41,958 bases of DNA, taken from assembly GCA_037176905.1 (NCBI GenBank), contig JBBBWG010032542.1, positions 1 to 41,958 of the forward strand. Direction: 5' to 3'. The stretch is from Azolla pinnata (lineage: Eukaryota > Streptophyta > Polypodiopsida > Salviniales > Salviniaceae). Below the pieces are notes generated by a model. The model worked only from the letters and a program-made list of their open reading frames with translations, was not told the origin of the DNA and did no database searches. Positions 30,701 through 39,934 of this stretch are shown in pieces (positions within the stretch are counted from its first letter, which is position 1; each line of letters begins with the position of its first letter). The position numbers were made by a program, and so were the translations under genes.

Positions 30701-31286
30701 CTTGCATTCTCTCCAGCAACACAAAGGCATGATAAGACTCTCCCCACTCATTGCACCCTTGGATGACCGAGGTCCAAGAGAACTCATTCCGAATAAACAA
30801 CTTGTTGAGGACTCTCTTGGCCTCAACAAAGCATCCGCAATCAACAAACATTGGCACCAGAAAGTTCCCAAGCATTGTGTGTGTTTCCATACCAATGGAA
30901 CAAGCATAGAGATGCGCTCGTATTGCACGCTCTCCATTTTTGTCTGCTCTACACTCTTGCGAAACATAAAAGAGTGCATCCAGATTCGGAGGCCATGATT
31001 CCATAGTACAACTGGCCATCGTCTCATCTATTTTCATCTTGGAAGATGCCATCCTGAGTGGCCCATTGCTTGAAACCAGGCGAGGATTCTTCTTATCATG
31101 TACATCATCTGTCAAAGTAGTGCGTTCCGGTCTAATATGACGTCCATGGTGGAATCCACCTCCGGCCTTGATCGTCTCCACGTTGTCTCTCTTGCTCAAT
31201 TCTGTGTCACAGAGCAGTCCAAGATGATGATGACTGTGGATTAAAGTATGGTTCAGAGAGTCCATGAAACCTGGGGGATGCAGCAT
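27720..31286 (-). CDS. Giant PLS-type pentatricopeptide repeat protein (1188 aa)
   Basis: A 1188-codon intronless frame. Residues 1-100 are not repeat-like (His-rich HSHHHLG, basic stretches) and could include an organelle-targeting segment, though none is clear. From about 101 to 1113 there are about 30 PPR motifs, mostly P-L-S triplets (S: GNSLVDMYAKCGWLVEAQEI; P: RDVVSWNTLIGGYVDHG; L: VTFICGLKACGNTRALGKG). One doubled P motif without an intervening L-S pair occurs near KGISPDEVSWNNLILGYSGQ. The end is L2-S2 (HYNCMIDLFGRAGLLDD) plus E1 and E2-like segments (1114-1188, PNDVTWITVLSASQKW, FVTMANIYANGHMW), with no DYW domain. At about 30 motifs it is far longer than most PLS proteins. Start: the first ATG (31286) is used; in-frame alternatives are Met8, Met79, Met84 and Met90. 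An overlapping out-of-frame ATG lies 4 bases upstream. Expected role: organelle RNA binding or editing-site recognition. Confidence 0.92.
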   Translation of the reverse strand: MLHPPGFMDSLNHTLIHSHHHLGLLCDTELSKRDNVETIKAGGGFHHGRHIRPERTTLTDDVHDKKNPRLVSSNGPLRMASSKMKIDETMASCTMESWPPNLDALFYVSQECRADKNGERAIRAHLYACSIGMETHTMLGNFLVPMFVDCGCFVEAKRVLNKLFIRNEFSWTSVIQGCNEWGESYHAFVLLERMQDDLVQPTVFTFVALLKACAKMKNIQKGQKLHLEIIKHSYEKDAHIGNILIDMYAKCGLFAEAMYSFRSIPNRDVVSWNTLIGGYVDHGFEKEALELLDEMQETEMYPNHVTFICGLKACGNTRALGKGQALHAEIASEGYDGGFKNVESTLIDMYVKCGSVCEARDVFDNLNDRDAVTWNALIVGYAEHGLGNEALHLFEKMKTHDISPDAVTLAYCIKAAGNIGDMGKGHVIHMESVRCGLETDDLIQSTLVDMYANLGWVEEAEEVFNKMPSRGVVPWTALIVGYVNCGHGEEALNCFRNMQSEGIPANDVTLVCGLKACSGLENTQMGRELHMLATKEGYEKAPFVGTAIVDMYAKCGFLEEAHESLLNLPTPGVIAWTALISGYVKGGVGEEALHTLKQMQKEGVAPNEVTFACCLKACGTLQAIDLGQSLHASIITEGFEEDPYVGSFLVDMYAKCGFVKEAREVFDNLQSRDLATWNTLMTGYIDHEFLDEALICFERMQLEGIASNSVTFALALKTCSSLRSINRGQEIVTQITAEGLDKDIFICNALVDFYAKCGCLMDARDAFEKLPFRDVISWTSLITGYVDYGMGEAALSCYVQMKSECLQPDSGTFVCCLKACGSVGYLQKGQEIHVEVVIEGLENDFLVGNSLVDMYAKCGWLVEAQEIFDELPKQDVVSWTALIGGYAEHGHHAEALSCFQEMQLKGISPDEVSWNNLILGYSGQGNCESAHKSYAQMQEQGFLPNKVTITNHLKACGTTADLKIGQRLVTQIYGEAGVDSVEIIMANAIVDMYGRCGSMGDARKAFNEMRRRERVTWNCLIAGYARQGECETVFELFATMVLEERVQPNEVTFLAVLIACNHAGLVQKGKMYFNMMLEDYGLEQTIMHYNCMIDLFGRAGLLDDLVMLLHSMPLEPNDVTWITVLSASQKWSNMTLGRHAFEQLMSGSERNTAAFVTMANIYANGHMWDQAKKIEVMTLWRELCPEIS

Positions 31287-31399
31287 CCATGGCTTCTATG
31301 TACACATTGAGCTGTAAGGATTACCTCTAAGCATGGTTGAGAGAGTCCATGAAACTTGGGGGATGTAGAATCCATGGCTTCTATGTACACATTGAGCTG
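31248..31399 (-). repeat. 85-bp-period duplication over the PPR start codon
   Basis: A 67-bp block (31248-31314) containing the start codon of the 1188-aa gene is repeated at 31333-31399 with few differences (both hold GGCTTCTATGTACACATTGA). In the upstream copy, the ATG corresponding to the out-of-frame one at 31290 lies at 31375. It opens a short out-of-frame uORF in the leader. Confidence 0.85.
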
Positions 31400-31539
31400 A
31401 AACTAAGTGGGTTGTCCCACACCTTTCTTTCTGCACGCTTTCTATTTTTGGCGTGTAACTCTCCTGCCCCTAAATCTGAAAAGAACCCTCTTGAAGCTTC
31501 TCAAGAAAGCAAAGTTTTGATCCCTCCTATTTCAGATGG

Positions 31540-34528
31540 GACTAGAGATGGGCTCATACCAAAATAACTCCTGTCGACAAGTATATAAACACCAGTAATG
31601 TTAGGAAAAAAGTTAGAGAGAAATAGAGAGTGAGTGCCCAGGAGATAGTACACGTGAGAGATAATCATCAATATAATTCTTCTTTCTCTCTCCATCTATA
31701 TCTATCTATACGTATCTCTAGAGTTTTCTACTAATGGTGCATTGATTAATTACGGAAGACACGTTTTACAACACGTTATTAGCACAAATTTCTACTAATG
31801 GCCAATGATTATCAGCCTATGCGTCGAGCCAAGGCCTAGCTTCATGTAGCCTGAAGCTATGGTTTGTCGAAATTTAAACATGGCTTGAAGTCGATGATCG
31901 GCGTCAGTGTTAAGCTTGTAGCCACACTATTACTCCACCTCTATCGTCGGCCTAGCTTGCCGATAGATCCTCCTTTCTCGGTTGTGACACTTGGCATCAG
32001 TGTTGAGCTTGCAACCACACTATTACTCCACCTCTACTGTCGGCCTAGCTTGTCGATGGATCCTCCTTTCTCGGTTGTGACACTTGCATGCCCCGCTAGG
32101 ATTTCCAACACCGCCTCGAATAATCGGAAGTGATGGCTAGGGTTTTAATCCTAGCCATGCAGATCGCTCAATATTTTACCTGAAGTAAAATTTTGCATTT
32201 CATAATGTAGGATATTGCTAAGAGAGAGTTTATTGAGCTTGTAGTTAGTGGCAAGAACTATCTCACCTGGGCATTGGATGCCAAAATTATGCTCAGTGCC
32301 AAGAACATCCTGAAATGCATCCAGGATCCCACTATTGGGACCTCAGCTTCTGGCAACTCTGACTTGCCTACTCAAGCTAAGAAGAATCAAGCACTGCACT
32401 TCCAGAGGCACCATTTGAATGTTACTCTTAAGAATGAGTGCATGACTGAGGATGATCCAAAAGTCTTTTGGGACTCATTGAAAGATTGCTAGGGCCACCA
32501 GATTAAGGCCTTGCTCCCAAAAGCAAAGCGTGAGTGGCTTCACTTACGTTTTCAGGATTATAAGACTGTGGAGCAATATAACTCAATCCTTCACCGCATT
32601 GTCACATGTCTTAAGTTACGTGGTGAGAAAATCATTGATGCTGACATGATTGACAAAACTTTATCTACATTCCACCCCAATTATGTCTAGATCCAAAGAT
32701 AGTATCGTTTGGCAAAGTACGAGAAGTACTCTGAACTGGTCTCCGTGGTTACGGAAGCGCAAGGAGAGGACGAGACACTTGTCGAGAATCATACTCCTCA
32801 ACCCACTGGAAGCCTTGCTGCACCTGAAGTTCATGCTAGCTCGTTCATGAAGGGGAAGAAACAAGAACACGAAAAGGGCTCTTGGAAGAATGGTGGAAAG
32901 ATCAAACGGACCCTCTTCAAGAAGAATGGAGGAAATCAGATAAAGACGCCTAATTAGAAGAGCATCATGTCTAACGGTGAATATGGAAGACAGGATTAGG
33001 TTTGCTTCAAATGTGACACAAAGGGACATTAGTCTCGTATATATCGCACACCTAAACACCTCATTGAATTGTATCACAAGAAGCATGGGACAAAGAAGTC
33101 TTCAGCAGAACATGAGTCACACTTTAACCATGAGACTTTGAACTCGGGGGAGGATACAGACGCCATGAACATTGACAAGAAGGTCGAAGAGAAGGCACAG
33201 GACATCGAAATGAAACTCTCAAAGGAGATTGTTGATGATGATCTTCTTCGGCTTGATAATGATCTTCTCGGGCTTGATGACGATGATATTTTTGCAAAAG
33301 AGCTCTATGGGGACATTATAGAAGTGTTTTAATCTTAGCTTCCTACATTAAAATTATCTTTATTTTAGACTATATATTAGCCTAAATCTAGAACAATCAA
33401 TAAAGTGTGCATTTGATTTGTGTTCTTAGAAAAACAATTATATAAGCTCTTTTAAAGCACAGTTATCTTAATAATAGCTTGAAGTCTATTTAAACACATT
33501 GATATATTTTCGGGTTTATGGTATATCTTAACATCTATCTTTACTATAAACCTAAATAGTTGGTAAGAGTTAAATGTTTTATGATAGAACGGTGTGAAGT
33601 TCTATGGCAATGGAAGAGGATATGTTTAGTAGATAGTTGCACCACAAACACTATCTTTAGAGACACCCAATATTTCCAGACTTTAAAGAAACGAACCAGA
33701 AATATAACTAGCATTACAGGAAGCAGTGCGAATATTGTTGGAATCGGGAAAACAATTATAGTTCTCCCATGTGGTACTAAGATCATCATAAAAGATACTC
33801 TTCTATACCCTAAGTCTACTCACACTCTATTAAGCTTTAAAGATATCGGTACTAATGGTTATCATATAGAAACAAAAAATGAGAATAGCTTTCTCATAAG
33901 GAAATTAGAAGCAAATAAAAAGATTGTTGTTGAGAAGCTCCCTTCTATGAAATCTGGGTTGTACTACACTCATATAAAACCCGAAAGTGTTGCTATGAAA
34001 ACGATATATTTAAGAATTTTGAATCATACAGAATAGGGCATGACAGGTTAGGGCCTCTAGGTTTGGGGATGAAGAGAAGAATCATATCCCACTCAAATGG
34101 CTATAATTTAAAAACTAAACATTTTCCTAATCAAGAAGACTTTGTTGTGCTAATTATGCAAAAGGAAATTAATCCTTAGACCTTCTTATTTGAAGGTGAA
34201 AGCAGAATCACCAATATTCTTAGAAAGAATACATGGAGACATATGTGGACCTATTATCCAATATCTAGACCATTTCAGTACTTATAGTATTAATTGATGC
34301 ATTACCTAGATGGAGCACTATCTGCTAATTACTATCTAAAAGAAACTACGCTTTTGCGCGGATAATTTTTCAAATAATCCAATTAAGGGTTAACTTCCCA
34401 GATAATCACATTGAATCCATCAAAATGGATAATGCCAAACTAAACTCACTGCTAAGTGCTCGGGCATGAGGTACCGGGTGTGAAATGCTGATATTATCTG
34501 CGCGATCACCCCATCTCTGTATGTCGAG
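31540..34528 (+). mobile_element. Ty1/copia element (family B), 5' part, broken
   Basis: Fossil copia element. Parts: a probable 5' LTR ending TTTTACA near 31770 (TATA near 31582; its start is unclear, about 31540), followed by ACACGTTATTAGCAC, a leader motif I know from many plant copia elements. Then a leader with a duplicated block; gag of the UBN2 type 32205-33000 (SGKNYLTWALDAKIML, VFWDSLKDC, a CCHC-like CFKCDTKGH); protease and pre-integrase 33640-34030 (DSCTTNTIFRDT, LLYPKSTHTLLS); start of integrase to about 34430 (IHGDICGPI). The sequence ends where gypsy 2 begins and no copia pol was recognised beyond that element. Several breaks. Confidence 0.8.
31900..32085 (+). repeat. Tandem 93-bp duplication in copia B leader
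   Basis: Two copies (31900-31992 and 31993-32085) sharing CACACTATTACTCCACCTCT, GTCGGCCTAGCTTG and TCCTCCTTTCTCGGTTGTGA. They differ at about 8 positions and lie between the presumed LTR and gag. Confidence 0.85.
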
Positions 34529-34983
34529 TGTCAGAACCAGGGAAGAGATTGAATAATTGAAAGAAGATATAAGAGAAGAGAAGAAGAGAGGAGAGTCGAT
34601 GGATAATAGAAGAGTGAGTTTATTAAAATAGAATGAGTACAAGAGGAGTTGGATACAAGAAGAGCTTAATGCTGAAGACTGGCGTTGACTCGAATTGATT
34701 TGATATGATGTATATGGCTCTATTTATAGGATTAGCCTAGAGGTTTCTAGAAGGTTCTAGAATGTTCTATTCCTAGAATATTCTAGGATATTCTAGAAGG
34801 TTCTAGAATGTTCTAGAAAGTTCCAGAGTTTTCTTTTAATACAATAATCACTATATCATGAAAAACTAGCCTTTAACATTTCACGTTCTGATAAGCTACT
34901 TCAATGGTTAGACTTCCCTATCATGCCGTACAAGATCCTAGGTTTGAATTCAGGGGAAACCTAATGCTCATTGATTCCTTACA
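34529..34983 (-). repeat. 3' LTR of gypsy element 2
   Basis: 455 bp. On the minus strand it starts TGTAAGGAATC after the polypurine tract and ends GGTTCTGACA. TATAAATAG begins at 34728; heat-shock-element arrays lie at 34744-34828. Confidence 0.93.
34744..34828 (-). promoter_or_regulatory. Heat-shock-element array in gypsy 2 LTR (3' copy)
   Basis: Two blocks of phased nTTCn/nGAAn pentamers: TTCTAGAAGGTTCTAGAATG plus TTC (34745-34767), and TTCTAGAAGG / TTCTAGAATG / TTCTAGAAAG / TTCCAGAG (34791-34828). Alternating TTC and GAA every 5 bases is the exact binding pattern of trimeric heat-shock factors. The first block starts about 16 bp upstream of the TATA box on the minus strand. Confidence 0.75.
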
Positions 34984-37900
34984 TGATTCCCCCCTTCTAA
35001 AACGACAAGTGGAAGGAGTCGTTAATAATGCAGGCCCAGGTTTGTTGGGATAGCGTCGATGGAAGTCGTCGATAAGAGTTTGAGCATTACAAACATGATC
35101 GAAGGGTTCCCATGTGCGACCACTCAGAGAATAACCTAACCAATCAATGAGATAATATAACTTGTTGCGCACAATTTTAGAATCAAGAATGGAGGCTACC
35201 TCGTGCTCTAGGCCCTCAACAAGTTGGAGAGGAGGTGGGGGCGACACGACACGATTGGGAATCAATCTGGTGTGACAAGGCTCTAGAAGAGAGCTATGAA
35301 AGACAGGATGAAGCCGTAAATTTGCAGGAAGATCAAGACGAAAGGTTGCGTCATTAATCCGCTCCATGATGACAAAAGGACCGAGACATTGATAATCTAG
35401 CTTATCACATGGCCGAGTAGTCTTTATGTGGCGCCGTAACAACCATACCCGATCACCAATCTTGAATGGAGACGGAAGATGATGTCGATCTGCATGGGCC
35501 TTATATTGGGCTTGAGCTTGTTGAAGATGTGAAGACAACTCGGACTGAAGTTGTTGCAAGAGATGGAGATACTGCTCCGTGCTAGGATTTCGTGAGAGCG
35601 TTGGGATGTCCAAGAGACACCATCGAGGATGGTTACCAGTATAGGCATAGAAAGGTGTGACATTGGTAGAAGAGTGTACAGTGTTATTGTACGCAAACTC
35701 TGCAAGATGCAATAGATGACTCCAACCATCTTGTTGGTAACTGATGAAGCATCGAAGATACTGCTCAAGTGTTTCATTCGTGCGCTCTGTTTGGCCATTA
35801 GTTTCAGGATGATATGCTGAAGAGAGTTTGCAAGTGATTCGTAGCCCATCACATAGGTGCTTCCAGAAGTGAGAGATAAATTGTGGACCACGATCACTAA
35901 TAATGTTGTCTGGAAGACCATGATGGCGAAATACTTCCCGCATAAGGATGTCTGCTGTTTCTTGACTACTAATGCTCTTGACACACGGCAAAAAATGTGT
36001 CATCTTGGTAAATCGATCCACTATGGTTAAAATAGCATCAAAACCTTGCGAAGGTGGCAGATCTGTAATGAAATCCATAGAAATTGGCTGGCATGGCTTG
36101 CTTGGCGTTGGCAACGGTTGCAGCAACCCATAAGGATGATGCCTGGGCATCTTGGCTCGACAACAGATGTCACATGTGCGAATGTAATCTTCAACGAATT
36201 GCTGTAAATGAGGCCACCAAAAGGATCACTTCACTAGCTCCATGGTCTTGGCAATACCAAACTGTCCAGCCATACGGGCATCATGATAGTGCTCCAACAC
36301 TTGAAGGCATGGTGATCCATCAGGGACGTAAAGGAGATTCTTGTAGAAAAGTAAGTTATCTTGCCGCTTAAACTCCTTATAACGTCGAGATGATCCTGGC
36401 AATGTGGAGCAAGATGCATCACTAGGACCAAGGTGGGCGAAGACATCCTTTGCAAAATCATCAGTGTGAAGTTGTTGTCGAAGAATATCAAGAAGACTTG
36501 AATCTAGTGGCGCGTTAGAAACCGTTGTTGCTTGTAGTTTTCCTAGACCAAGGAGAACTTGCTTTTGATTGTCAAAAGTTGGGTCTCCGAGGCGAGGTGC
36601 CAAATATGAGCGCTGAGACAGAGAATCTACTTGCCCTTGTTGTTTCCCTGGGCGGAAGATGATCTTGAAATCAAAGTGAGTTCAGAATTGTGCCCACGGA
36701 GCTTGTCGCCTATTTAGCACTCGAGCCGTCTAGAAATATGTAAGATTTTTGTGGTCGTTATAAATGATGATTTGATGAGGCGAACCTTCCAAGAAATGTC
36801 GCCATAGCGCAAAAGAGTTGACCACATCTAGTAACTCTTTGTCATTCACCTCATAATTGATCTCCGCAATAGTAAACTTCCTTGAGTGAAACGTGACTAG
36901 ATGTAACTGCCCATCTTCCCCTGCCTATGATAGGATGCTTCCAGTGCAAAGTCGAATGCATCTGCCTCAATGGTAAATGGCCTCACTGGATCCACATGAG
37001 CTAAGACAAGAGTTGATGTGAATGCCTCTTTTAAATGAGTAAAGGCTTTGTCTGCTTCAGGAGTCCATACAAAGGCTTGGTTTTTCTTGGTGAGCTGAGT
37101 GAGCGGCAATACAATCTTCGAATAATTCCAGATGAACTTGTCGTAGAAGTTGGCAAAATCCAAGGAAACACTAGACATCGCGGACGGAACTTGGAGTTTG
37201 CCATTCCACTATGGTTTGAACTTTCCTTGGGTCCATGAAGATACCTTTGGATGAAATGGTGTAACCCAAGAACTCCACTTCGTTGCAATCAAAACTGCAC
37301 TTCTCCAGTTTAGCATAAAGACCATATTCTCTTAAGCGTTGGAGTACTTTCCGAACATGTATATCGTGCTCTGCATGTGTTCTAGAGTAGATAAGCTGAT
37401 CATCTAGATAAATGATGAGGAATATATCTAGAAAATCTCGGAAAATGTCATTTGCCATATGTTGGAAGACAACGGGAGCATTTATAAGCCCAAAAGGCAT
37501 TACGCTATACTCGAAATGCCCATATCTAGAGCGAAATGCAGTCTTCCACTCATCCCTCGATCGAATGCGGACAAGATTATATGCACCCCGTAGATCAATT
37601 TTGGTAAAATGTTTTGCACCAGGAATTAGAGGTAAAGCATACCTATTTCTTATTGTGACTTTATTTAATCCTAGATAATCCACGACCAAACGAATAGAGC
37701 CGTCTTTTTTTCTTCACAAAAAATATAGGAGCACCAGCTGGAGATTTTGAATGTCAAATAAACCCACTCGCAAGATTTTCGTCAATGTATGTGTGAAGCT
37801 ATGGGACGTCCAGCAATCACAACTACAGAACTGGGTAAGGAAGTTTATGCAAGGGTATTTGATGCTTTTGGGCAAAATCTCTATCCATAAAGCAAGAATT

Positions 37901-38873
37901 GGCTCAGGTATCTAAGAGGGCTGGGACAGACAGTTGGCAACTTGGTGTCCTAACTTGTACTTAAGCTGAGAAAACCTTACTAACATGCTTGGAACAGATG
38001 GAACCTACACTAGGCTGCACAGATCTAGGACTGTCCAACCAAACGGCTCCGATTTTGGCTAGACTTATTCGTTCAACTCCTCTTCTAATTGGCTTAGGAC
38101 CTCAAACTTCTTGGATAGAGGTGGATTACTAGAGTCACTGGTTGGCATATTTTATACATTGTTAGACTCATTTCTATTATCATAGTTAATGTGATGTACC
38201 TAACCTCTTGGTCTGTGCGGGCAGTGAATGGCAATATGTCCGGGACCTCCACAATATAAGCATAGTCGATTTGCTCGACGACGTTGTTTCTTTTCATCCG
38301 ATAATGGTCCTCGACGCCGGGTCATATCAATCTCCATCGGTGTCAGGCTGTCCATTGGCGTTGGACTTCGAGTTTGTCGTGGGGCTGAGATGGGGCCATA
38401 TTGTTGCCTTGGAGATCGTGCCATCATTGATGCATAATTTGGCATAAATCTTGATCTTGTTTGCTGCTGTTGTTGTCGCTTAGACCGACGCTCAAAAAGT
38501 CGATTCTCACATCGTATTGCTCGGCTGATAGCTTCTGTGAGGGATTTTGGATCTTCTAGGAAGGTAAGAAGCAAATCTTTTACGTCTCCAAGGATTCCCG
38601 AACGAAACTGGTCCATGAGGGCTTGTTCATCCCAAGGAATATCTCTTGCAATAAGACGAAAATTAGCTGCATATGTCGAACTCTTCGTGTATTTGTTGCT
38701 TCTCAATAGAAACCTTCTGTAGGTCTTCAAGCAGTCGTTGATTCTCCAGCTCCAATACAGTAAACTTGCTTTTGGGATTCTCCATTTCCGCAACAAGGAT
38801 GAGGTATTCTTGTGGATTGCTAGTAGCCATGGGTAATTAATAGTGTTTGGGGAACGGGGTAAAAGAGAAGAAC

Positions 38874-38883
38874 TTCGAGTCAA
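38874..38883 (-). other. Predicted self-priming PBS (gypsy 2)
   Basis: Minus strand, two bases (GT) after the 5' LTR end at 38886: TTGACTCGAA (38883 to 38874). It is complementary to TTCGAGTCAA, which begins 34 bases beyond the LTR TATA box. The match is 10 of 10 in the 3' LTR (34694-34685) and 9 of 10 in the 5' LTR (39051-39042). It does not resemble a tRNA 3' end (no TGG start). Confidence 0.65.
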
Positions 38884-38885
38884 AC

Positions 38886-39340
38886 TGCCAGAACCAGGGA
38901 AGAGATTGAATAATTGAAAGAAGATATAAGAGTAGAGAAGAAGAGATGAGAGTCGATGGATAATAGAAGAGTAAGTTTATTAAAATAGAATGAGTACAAG
39001 AGGAGTTGGATACAAGAAGAGCTTAATGCTAAAGACTGGCGTTGACTCGAGCTGATTTGATATGATGTATATGACTCTATTTATAGGATTAGCATAGAGA
39101 TTTCTAGAAGATTCTAGAATATTCTATTCCTAGAATATTATAGGATACTCTAGAAGGTTCTAGAATGTTCTAAAAAGTTCTAGAGTTTTCTCTGAATACA
39201 ATAATCACTATATCATGAAAAACTAGCCTTTAGTATTTCACGTTCTGATAAGCTACTTCAATGGTTAAACTTCCCTATCATGTAGTCTGAGTTCCTGGGT
39301 TCGAATTCAGGGGGAGCGTAATTCTCCTCAATTCTTTACA
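38886..39340 (-). repeat. 5' LTR of gypsy element 2
   Basis: 455 bp, same length as the 3' LTR. Minus strand TGTAAAGAATT … TATAAATAG at 39085 … GGTTCTGGCA. It aligns without gaps to 34529-34983 as read by eye. Confidence 0.93.
39102..39185 (-). promoter_or_regulatory. Heat-shock-element array in gypsy 2 LTR (5' copy)
   Basis: Same position relative to the TATA box as in the 3' LTR: TTCTAGAAGATTCTAGAATA (39102-39121) and CTCTAGAAGG / TTCTAGAATG / TTCTAAAAAG / TTCTAGAG (39148-39185). Phasing is kept, with a few mutated pentamers. Confidence 0.7.
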
Positions 39341-39934
39341 TCAAGGGGTCGTACGCATTACAGACATGTACTACCACGAGCTTGAGGAGGTATCGACACG
39401 CGCCTCGACCTAAACCATCAGTCACGATGCCCCCACTGTCGTTAAGCGTGTAGAATAATCTCTATCGCCGCTAGCAGCGCCGACGTGTGTGCTTCCAATT
39501 GGCATTATCATCCCCCCCGCAACACCCACGACATCTACGTCCACGTCCCGAAGTGTAGGAGGTGGGGTGGAGCCAATCCTAGGCCGAGAGAGGGAGAGGG
39601 GGAGTCCGTGGACAAGTGACGACATCGCTGCACGTCGTGTCGCACGACAACACAAGGGTTGTCTCGTGGGGTGGGCCCACTTGCATGAAATGACTACGGC
39701 CGACCCCTCACTAGTGGGACCGGAGGTGGGTGCCATGCCATATATGGTCCCATCTCCTCTGGTGGTGGCATGCCACCAAAGAGCTGAGTCATCTGATGCT
39801 GCCATTCTCTGATGGCAACATGATAACTGCGCCACTTACTCTCCAAGGTAGGTGGAATCAGCCATCTATTTGTATTTTTGGGACAAAATGAAACAAAAAC
39901 CTATTATTAAATAAAACCCATTATATGTAAACAA
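39341..39934. other. GC-richer stretch, nothing recognised
   Basis: About 0.6 kb, richer in G+C than its surroundings, with open frames on both strands (39489-39812 plus, 39835-39422 minus). The products (for example VGGGVEPILGRERERGSP) match nothing I know and show no domain, so I do not call a gene. It contains CAC/GTG-rich words such as GGCACACGTGG-like segments, but no defined element end. Confidence 0.35.

Larger units (their letters stand above)
34529..39340 (-). mobile_element. Ty3/gypsy chromodomain element 2, both LTRs
   Basis: 4812-bp gypsy element, minus strand, with both ends intact: 5' LTR 38886-39340, 3' LTR 34529-34983 (455 bp each). Flanks TCGAG (34524-34528) and TCAAG (39341-39345) look like a 5-bp target duplication with one difference. 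Parts: primer-binding stretch 38883-38874; gag about 38830-38200 with a CCHC knuckle (CLYCGGPGHIAIHC); reverse transcriptase 37690-37170 (YLDD box, VMPFGLINAPVVFQ); RNase H about 37180-36640; integrase 36600-35250 (HYHDARMAGQFG, FITDLPPSQGFDAILTIVDR); chromodomain about 35230-35020; polypurine tract GAAGGGGGGAATCA at 34997-34984. The reading frame carries several breaks, so it is dead. By eye the LTRs differ at roughly 37 of 455 positions (about 8%). That suggests about 3-6 My at 0.7-1.3 x 10^-8 substitutions per site per year, or older if this lineage evolves slowly. Confidence 0.93.

Noticed and set aside
28374-30998. Antisense frames opposite the 1188-aa PPR gene
   Set aside because: Same cause as above: codon periodicity of the repeats on the coding strand.
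39240-39320. tRNA-like stretch near the outer end of the gypsy 2 LTRs (AATGGTTAAAC … GGGTTCGAATTC)
   Set aside because: The B-box-like GGTTCGAATTC is good, but no acceptor or anticodon stem folds and the A-box is weak; most likely chance or a very old relic.
39422-39835. A 137-codon minus-strand frame and a 107-codon plus-strand frame in GC-richer DNA
   Set aside because: No recognisable motif, open on both strands, and flanked by an LTR and a satellite; coding status not supportable.
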